From positions 1 through 6,661 of the forward strand of contig JAWXCJ010000079.1 of the NCBI GenBank assembly GCA_034408875.1: DNA of 6,661 nucleotides, in the 5' to 3' direction. This DNA comes from JANNHK01 sp034408875. Lineage in GTDB: Bacteria; Actinomycetota; Acidimicrobiia; IMCC26256; PALSA-610. This document shows, piece by piece, positions 1 to 4,259 of this stretch (within the stretch, counting starts at the first letter, position 1; each line of letters opens with the position of its first letter). Position numbers and translations under genes: made by a program. The notes below the pieces were generated by a model. That model did no database searches and was not told the origin of the DNA. It worked only from the letters and a program-made list of their open reading frames with translations.

Positions 1-873
1 ATCACGCCGCCCGTCAACCATCCGGCCCGCGTCGCCGAACGCGTCGCCATGTTCGATCACGTCACCGAAGGGCGGTTCGAGTTCGGTACCGGCCGAGGCT
101 CGTCGAGTACCGAACAAGCCGGTTTCGGGATCGCGAACCACGCCGTCACCCAGGAGATGTACGACGAGGTCATCCGAGAGTTCGTCAAGATGTGGCGCGC
201 CGAAGATTACTCCTACGACGGGAAGTTCTTCTCGATGCCGCCTCGCAACGTGTTGCCGAAGCCGTACAAGTTGCCGCACCCGGCGATGTGGGTCGCGGCC
301 GGCAGCCCTTCGACCTACGAAAAGGCCGGGAGCCGCGGCATGGGTGTGCTCGGCTTCAACGTCGGGTCTGTGCTCCAGCTGCAGCCGAACGTCGAGGCGT
401 ACAAGGCCGCGGTCGCGAGTGCCGACCCTGTCGGCGCGTTTGTGAACGACAACGTCATGATTACCGGAACGCTCGTGTGTCACGAAGATGGCAAGAGGGC
501 GCGCGAGATCGCGTGCGACATGGGGCTCGGATACCTGCAGAGCCTCGTGTTCCACAAGCTCGACACGTTCCCCAAGCCGCCTGAGATTCCCGACTGGCCC
601 GCGCTGATTCCCGAGCCGACGATGGACGACATCGACTGGCGTATCTCCGAGGGCTACCTGATTTGCGGAGACCCCGACGAGTGCGCCGAGCAACTTCAGG
701 GTTACGCCGACATCGGCTGCGACCAACTCGTGTTCGGCACGCCGCTCGACATGGCGTGGGACGACGCGCGCAACTGTCTCCGGCTCTTCGGTGACGAGGT
801 GATCCCGCGCTTCGACACGGATCCCATACACAGCACGACGCACTATCGCGACGCGGCCGCGACCGGTAGGTAG
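1..873 (+). CDS. LLM-class flavin-dependent oxidoreductase, 5'-truncated by the window edge
   Basis: This is the C-terminal part (290 visible residues) of a bacterial-luciferase-like TIM-barrel monooxygenase. Such enzymes use reduced FMN or F420 to oxidise small organic substrates in the cytoplasm. The frame is open from base 1, and the residues before the ATG at 49 (VNHPARVAERVAMFDH) already match the conserved LLM segment, followed by EGRFEFGTGRG. So ATG 49 is an internal methionine, and roughly 60-100 residues probably lie upstream. Further family features are the helix EMYDEVIREFVKMW, the block from YSYDGKFFSMPPRNV to PHPAMWVAAGSPST, and a C-terminal pattern ending LRLFGDEVIPRF. It ends at TAG 871-873, only 3 nt before the next LLM gene, so the two are probably co-translated. 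The flavin (FMN or F420) and the substrate cannot be told from the sequence. The family call is secure. Confidence 0.93.
   Translation: MTPPVNHPARVAERVAMFDHVTEGRFEFGTGRGSSSTEQAGFGIANHAVTQEMYDEVIREFVKMWRAEDYSYDGKFFSMPPRNVLPKPYKLPHPAMWVAAGSPSTYEKAGSRGMGVLGFNVGSVLQLQPNVEAYKAAVASADPVGAFVNDNVMITGTLVCHEDGKRAREIACDMGLGYLQSLVFHKLDTFPKPPEIPDWPALIPEPTMDDIDWRISEGYLICGDPDECAEQLQGYADIGCDQLVFGTPLDMAWDDARNCLRLFGDEVIPRFDTDPIHSTTHYRDAAATGR
865..870 (+). promoter_or_regulatory. Shine-Dalgarno of the second LLM gene
   Basis: GGTAGG lies 6 nt before the ATG at 877 and sits inside the last codons of the preceding gene. This supports the chosen start and tight translational coupling of the two oxidoreductases. 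Confidence 0.6.
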
Positions 874-876
874 CTC

Positions 877-1872
877 ATGGTCAACATTGCACTCCGCTAC
901 GACCTACGGGCGCCGGCCGGCGGATCGGTCACCCATGCCGACATGTACCGGGCGTGTCTCGAGCAGTGCGCGTGGGCCGACGAGCACGGCTTCGATGTCG
1001 TCGTGCTCTCGGAGCATCACGGCGTCGACGACGGCTACCTCCCGGCGCCGCTCACACTCGCGGGCGTGATCATCGGTCGCACGCAACGACTGGCGGTCAA
1101 CATCGCGGCTGTACTGCTGCCGATGCACGACCCGGTCCGCATTGCCGAGCAACTCGCCGTACTCGATCTGGCCGGCGGGGGCCGCGTGACGTTCGTCGCC
1201 GGCCTCGGGTATCGGGCCGAGGAGCTGGAGATGGCGGGGATCGAGCCGAAGGACCGCGGTCGGCTGCTCGAGGAGTACGTGGAGGTGATGCGGCGGGCGT
1301 GGACCGGCGAGCCGTTCGAGTGGCGCGGCCGCACGATCCGGGTCACGCCCCGCCCGCTCACGCAGCCGCATCCCGTCATGATGATCGGCGGGTCGACCGA
1401 AGTCGCGGCGCGTCGGGCGGCGCGGCTGCGGTGCGGGTTCTTCCCGGCCGTCGGCGACCCCGCCCTTGCGACCGCCTACGACGACGAAGCTGCACGCGTG
1501 GGGTTCACCGAAGGGTTCTGCAGCCTGCCGTCGGGCCTCGGGATGGTCCATGTCGCCGAAGACCCGGACGCGGCATGGGCGCGGATCGCGCCGCACGCGG
1601 TGTACGACGCACATACGTACATGTCGTGGCAGACCGGCGGCCAACGATCGGCCGTGCACGTCGAGGCTCCCGATGCCGACGGCGTGCGGGCAAGCGGCGT
1701 GTACCGCGTGGTAACTCCCGACGAGTGCGTGGAGCTCGCGGCGGAGATCGGCGACTTCGGGACACTGCTGCTGCACCCTCTGATGGGTGGCATGCCGATC
1801 GACCTCGGTTGGGAGAGCCTCGAGTTATTCGCGGCCAAGGTGCTGCCCCGCTTACGTCCGCCGGAAATCTGA
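877..1872 (+). CDS. LLM-class flavin-dependent oxidoreductase (complete)
   Basis: A complete 331-residue luciferase-like TIM-barrel oxidoreductase, near the usual length for the family. Visible landmarks are strand 1 (VNIALRYDLR, 2-11), the helix EQCAWADEHGFD followed by VVVLSEHH (41-48), the segment RIAEQLAVLDLAGGGRVTFVAGLG (88-111, cited in pieces: RIAEQLAVLD then GGGRV), the helix LLEEYVEVMRRAW (130-142), and PRPLTQPHPVMMIGGS (158-173), where flavin phosphate is commonly bound. The C-terminus IDLGWESLELFAAKVLPR resembles the end of the upstream LLM protein, but the rest is clearly different, so this is not a recent duplicate. Such enzymes take reduced FMN or F420 from a partner reductase; no reductase gene is in the window. 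ATG 877 has a good Shine-Dalgarno and starts exactly at strand 1. The last codons (Pro-Glu-Ile-stop) form the left arms of inverted repeats leading into livG. The substrate is unknown. Confidence 0.93.
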   Translation: MVNIALRYDLRAPAGGSVTHADMYRACLEQCAWADEHGFDVVVLSEHHGVDDGYLPAPLTLAGVIIGRTQRLAVNIAAVLLPMHDPVRIAEQLAVLDLAGGGRVTFVAGLGYRAEELEMAGIEPKDRGRLLEEYVEVMRRAWTGEPFEWRGRTIRVTPRPLTQPHPVMMIGGSTEVAARRAARLRCGFFPAVGDPALATAYDDEAARVGFTEGFCSLPSGLGMVHVAEDPDAAWARIAPHAVYDAHTYMSWQTGGQRSAVHVEAPDADGVRASGVYRVVTPDECVELAAEIGDFGTLLLHPLMGGMPIDLGWESLELFAAKVLPRLRPPEI

Positions 1873-1906
1873 TACAACGTCAGATTCGGTAGGCCGCAAT
1901 TTCCGG
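1861..1906. repeat. Nested inverted repeats between the LLM gene and livG
   Basis: Two perfect inverted repeats are nested here. The inner one is AATCTGA (1866-1872), a 7-nt spacer, then TCAGATT (1880-1886). The outer one is CCGGAAAT (1861-1868) with ATTTCCGG (1899-1906). They share bases 1866-1868, so they either compete or stack as CCGGA/TCCGG outside the inner hairpin. The left arms cover the last codons and stop of the LLM gene. The right outer arm takes in the first two G of the livG Shine-Dalgarno run. No U-tract follows, so it is not a classical terminator. It could be an mRNA coupling element or a DNA operator for a dimeric regulator. Confidence 0.6.
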
Positions 1907-1910
1907 GGGG
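1905..1910 (+). promoter_or_regulatory. Shine-Dalgarno of livG (deciding a GTG start)
   Basis: A run of six G sits 4 nt before GTG 1915. It is the only plausible ribosome-binding site in the 42-nt gap. The GTG places the first conserved ABC strand about 14 residues in, as expected for LivG. The first two G can pair with CC at 1861-1862. The same 9-mer GGGGGGATA recurs at 2682-2690, before the binding-protein gene. Confidence 0.6.
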
Positions 1911-1914
1911 ATAC

Positions 1915-2691
1915 GTGGCCGTAGCGCAACGTACGTCGGCCCTTGCTGCCCGAGCGGTCAGCGTTCGCTTCGGCGGCGTCAGTGCGCTCACCGACGTCTC
2001 GCTCGCGTTCGCTCCGGGCGAGGTGTGCGGGCTCATCGGCCCGAACGGCGCGGGCAAGACGACGCTGTTCGATGTGCTCTCCGGCGTGCGGGCGCCCACA
2101 ATGGGACGCGTCGAGCTGGGCGGCACCGACGTGACGCGCCGCTCGGCGACGTGGCGGGCGCGCCAAGGGTTGCGCCGTACGTTTCAGCGCCAGCAGACGT
2201 TTGGCTGGCTCACGGTCGAGGAGAATCTGCTGGTTGCGTTGGAGTGGCACGGAGGTGGCGGCGGCCTGCTCGCCGACCTCGTCCGCCTGCCCCCGCGCGT
2301 GAAACGGGAGCGCGAGCGCCGGGAACGTGCACGCGAGGTGCTAAAACTCTGCGGGATCGCGCACTTGCGCGACGAGCCCGCGGGTCGGCTGCCGATCGGA
2401 CGAGCCCGAATCGTCGAACTCGCGCGTGCGATCGTCGATCGGCCCACCGTGCTGCTGCTCGACGAGCCGACGTCCGGGCTCGAGCAGTCGGAAAGCGCCC
2501 ATCTCGCGCAATGCGTCCACCGCAGTGCCGAGGAAGGCACCGCGATCGTCCTCGTCGAGCACGACGTGGGCTTCGTCATGCAACACTGCGCCCGCATCGT
2601 CGTTTTGCATCTCGGCGAAGTGCTGGCCGACGATACGCCGGAATCGGTTCGAAGCAATGCCGCGGTAGGCGCGGCGTACCTGGGGGGATAG
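1915..2691 (+). CDS. livG: LivG-type ABC transporter ATP-binding protein
   Basis: A 258-residue ATPase of the branched-chain amino acid/amide (HAAT, Liv) importer family; it should drive uptake from the cytoplasmic face. Motifs in order are the aromatic A-loop residue F19, Walker A GPNGAGKTT (42-50), the Q-loop in RRTFQ (Q91), a charged helical insert around 124-141 typical of LivG, a signature-like LPIGR (159-163), Walker B VLLLDEP (D183, E184), the D-loop SGLE (187-190) and the H-loop in VEHD (H216). It ends in AAYLGG, resembling the usual LivG tail. GPN in Walker A and RTFQ mark it as LivG rather than LivF. The signature is more degenerate than the usual LSGGQ, and LivG proteins commonly have a variant such as LxYGQQ here. 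It starts at GTG after a six-G Shine-Dalgarno and ends 7 nt before the binding-protein gene. Its partner ATPase is probably the C-terminal domain of the fusion gene at 4212. Confidence 0.95.
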   Translation: MAVAQRTSALAARAVSVRFGGVSALTDVSLAFAPGEVCGLIGPNGAGKTTLFDVLSGVRAPTMGRVELGGTDVTRRSATWRARQGLRRTFQRQQTFGWLTVEENLLVALEWHGGGGGLLADLVRLPPRVKRERERRERAREVLKLCGIAHLRDEPAGRLPIGRARIVELARAIVDRPTVLLLDEPTSGLEQSESAHLAQCVHRSAEEGTAIVLVEHDVGFVMQHCARIVVLHLGEVLADDTPESVRSNAAVGAAYLGG

Positions 2692-2694
2692 GGG
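2682..2694 (+). promoter_or_regulatory. G-rich ribosome-binding region of the binding-protein gene
   Basis: GGGGGGATAGGGG spans the end of livG and its TAG stop. GGGG at 2691-2694 is 4 nt before ATG 2699, and the six-G run ends 11 nt before it. The position inside the livG end suggests translational coupling. Confidence 0.5.
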
Positions 2695-2698
2695 ACAC

Positions 2699-4186
2699 AT
2701 GAAGCGACGCTGGTTCAGGGTGGCAACCGCGGCGTTCGCGATGGCGCTCGTCGCCGCCGGGTGCTCGTCGGCAGACGACGATGACGACGACGTCAGCACC
2801 GAGGAGACAACCGCCGACGACGACACCGACACGACCGAGGCCGGGGACGACGACGCGCCGGTCGAGGGTGAGGAAGGCTCGACCGAAGCCGCCCAGGCCG
2901 CGGTCGACGAGATCCTCGACCGCCCGGAGGCGGTCGAGGGCGAAACCACCCGAGGCGTCACCGACACCGAGATCACCATCAAGGGCGTGACCGCGCTGAC
3001 GACCCCGGCGGGAATCGAACCCTTCCCCGGGATGTGCGAAGGCGCGCAGGCCCGGTTCGAGCGGTACAACCGCGAGAAGGCGGCCGACGCCCGCACGATC
3101 AACTATCTCGGGTGCGAAGACGACACGTCCGACCGCGACCGCAACCGCCAGCTTATGCAGGAGGCGGTCGAGGAAGACGAAGCGTTCGCGATCGTGCCCG
3201 TCACGTCGCAGGGCTTCTTCTCCGAGGACTACCTCAACGAAGAGCACGTGCCGTACATCGGATTCGGGTTCCAGCCCGGCTTCTGCGGCTACGAGTATCC
3301 GTTCGCGTTCGGTATGAGCGGTGCGGCATCGTGCGACGCGCTCGATGACAACTACCTCGTCAGCCAGACCCTCGGCGGCGTCTACGTCGACGGCGCGGGT
3401 GTCGACCCCGCGGACATGAAAGTGGCGATCATCGCCGAGGACAACCCGGCCGGCGAGACCGGCGTGGTGGTCGTGGCGCAAGGCGTCGAAGCCGCGGGAG
3501 GCGAGGTCGTCTACAGCGACAACCCGCTCCCGCCCGCATCGGCGACTCCGGTCACGGACTACACGCCCTTCGCGACCAACATCCTCGACGGCAACCCGAC
3601 ACTCGTGATGCTCGTCACGTCGGATGCCCCGATCATCGGGCTCACGACGGCGCTGCGGGCCAACGGGTACACCGGCGACATCATGAACTTCGTGTACTCC
3701 GACGGCCGCATCTTCCTACAGCCGGGGAACAACGAGACGTTGAGCGGCGTCTTCACCGTGAGCCAGGGAGTCGGTGCCGCGGTCAACGGTGGCGACGCGT
3801 TCACGCAGATCGCCGACGACCTCAAGGCGGCCGGTGTCGAGCAGTACGGACAGTTCCCGCTCGCGACCGACCCGACGACCCTGACGAGTGGCGTCCTCTA
3901 CGGCTACGGCTCCGCCGACCTCTTCCTGGCCGCGCTCGCCGAGACACCGGAGCCACTCACGGCCGAGGCGTTCGCCAACACGATCAACGGCGGATTCTCG
4001 TATCCCGGCCTGGGTGAAGCGTTGTGTCCGACGCTGTGGCCGTTGCAACACCTGATCGGCACGCCGTGCGCCTCGATGATCAAGGTGGTCAGCGACGGTC
4101 AGAACCCGATCTCGAATTCGCCGATCGGTTTCTTCGAACCGGCGACCGAGTTGACCGTGTACCCGCTCAACCTGGTCGAGAAGTAA
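2699..4186 (+). CDS. Liv-type ABC transporter substrate-binding lipoprotein
   Basis: A 495-residue extracytoplasmic binding protein of the periplasmic-binding type I fold (LivK/Peripla_BP_6-like). It should catch the substrate outside the cell and deliver it to the LivH/LivM pore. The N-terminus has KRRWFR, a hydrophobic core (8-20) and a lipobox LVAAGC, with C22 as the predicted lipidated residue. Residues 26-62 form an Asp/Glu/Thr-rich tether. The fold begins near TEITIKGVTALT (90-101) and includes a LivK-like helix around GAQARFERYN and the LGCEDD segment. Six cysteines outside the lipobox fall into three close pairs: C113/C139, C196/C212 and C443/C457. Each pair is a plausible disulfide outside the cell. 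It lies between livG (7-nt gap) and the permease fusion (25-nt gap) and ends at TAA 4184-4186. The ligand is undetermined; many members annotated as branched-chain amino acid binders take amides, urea, aromatics or other compounds. Confidence 0.93.
   Translation: MKRRWFRVATAAFAMALVAAGCSSADDDDDDVSTEETTADDDTDTTEAGDDDAPVEGEEGSTEAAQAAVDEILDRPEAVEGETTRGVTDTEITIKGVTALTTPAGIEPFPGMCEGAQARFERYNREKAADARTINYLGCEDDTSDRDRNRQLMQEAVEEDEAFAIVPVTSQGFFSEDYLNEEHVPYIGFGFQPGFCGYEYPFAFGMSGAASCDALDDNYLVSQTLGGVYVDGAGVDPADMKVAIIAEDNPAGETGVVVVAQGVEAAGGEVVYSDNPLPPASATPVTDYTPFATNILDGNPTLVMLVTSDAPIIGLTTALRANGYTGDIMNFVYSDGRIFLQPGNNETLSGVFTVSQGVGAAVNGGDAFTQIADDLKAAGVEQYGQFPLATDPTTLTSGVLYGYGSADLFLAALAETPEPLTAEAFANTINGGFSYPGLGEALCPTLWPLQHLIGTPCASMIKVVSDGQNPISNSPIGFFEPATELTVYPLNLVEK
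2774..2887 (+). repeat. Low-complexity acidic tether in the lipoprotein gene
   Basis: GAC/GAT/GAG/ACC-rich coding DNA encodes residues 26-63, beginning with six Asp in a row (26-31) and continuing with Asp, Glu and Thr clusters. It directly follows the lipobox Cys, so it probably spaces the binding domain from the membrane. Such tracts vary in length between strains. Confidence 0.75.
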
Positions 4187-4190
4187 CACC

Positions 4191-4259
4191 AGCTCCGGTT
4201 CCGCCCCACTGATGGAAGAGTTCCTCACACTCGTCGTCAGTGGGGCGGTAACCGGTGCT
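4191..4259 (+). promoter_or_regulatory. Strong stem-loop enclosing the start codon of the permease/ATPase fusion gene
   Basis: CCGCCCCACTGA (4201-4212) is perfectly complementary to TCAGTGGGGCGG (4237-4248). Skipping one bulged T (4249) adds six pairs, CCGGTT (4195-4200) with AACCGG (4250-4255). After a T/T mismatch, AGC (4191-4193) pairs with GCT (4257-4259). The loop is 24 nt (4213-4236) and holds a small GGAA-GAG-TTCC hairpin (4214-4224). The A of the ATG closes the stem, and TG lies in the loop. No T-tract follows, so a rho-independent terminator is unlikely. The position, just after the binding-protein stop, suits a translation gate or an mRNA-stability barrier that gives more binding protein than permease. 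The pairing is seen directly; the role is inferred. Confidence 0.7.

Noticed and set aside
904..1776. A minus-strand frame of 290 codons opposite the second LLM gene
   Set aside because: It is Arg/His-rich without domains and lies wholly inside a well-supported oxidoreductase gene.
1873..1914. A promoter for livG in the 42-nt gap (TACAAC as a -10 box)
   Set aside because: No convincing -35 partner is visible at the right distance, and the hexamer is the loop of the inner inverted repeat. It cannot be excluded, but it is not supported well enough to annotate.
2774..2793. GAC/GAT triplet run as a possible CRISPR-like or satellite repeat
   Set aside because: It is in frame, encodes the acidic lipoprotein tether, and has no spacer-repeat organisation.
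2576..3481. A minus-strand frame of 301 codons across the end of livG and the start of the lipoprotein gene
   Set aside because: It bridges two well-supported genes and its Val/Asp/Arg-rich product has no motif; it is a codon-bias shadow.
4024..4212. A small + strand frame whose TGA overlaps the fusion gene's ATG (TGATG)
   Set aside because: It lies out of frame inside the lipoprotein gene, has a composition-driven product and no ribosome-binding site. The TGATG overlap is most simply coincidence, although it would matter if ribosomes slipped frame near the end of the lipoprotein gene.
4191..4259. Rho-independent terminator between the lipoprotein and the fusion gene
   Set aside because: The stem is strong but its 3' arm is followed by GCTATCTACTC rather than a T-run, and the arm is inside coding sequence for conserved LivH residues.
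4191..4259. Invertible DNA switch or transposon ends formed by the 12-bp inverted repeats
   Set aside because: The enclosed segment is only 24 bp, no recombinase or transposase gene is present, and no target-site duplication is visible.
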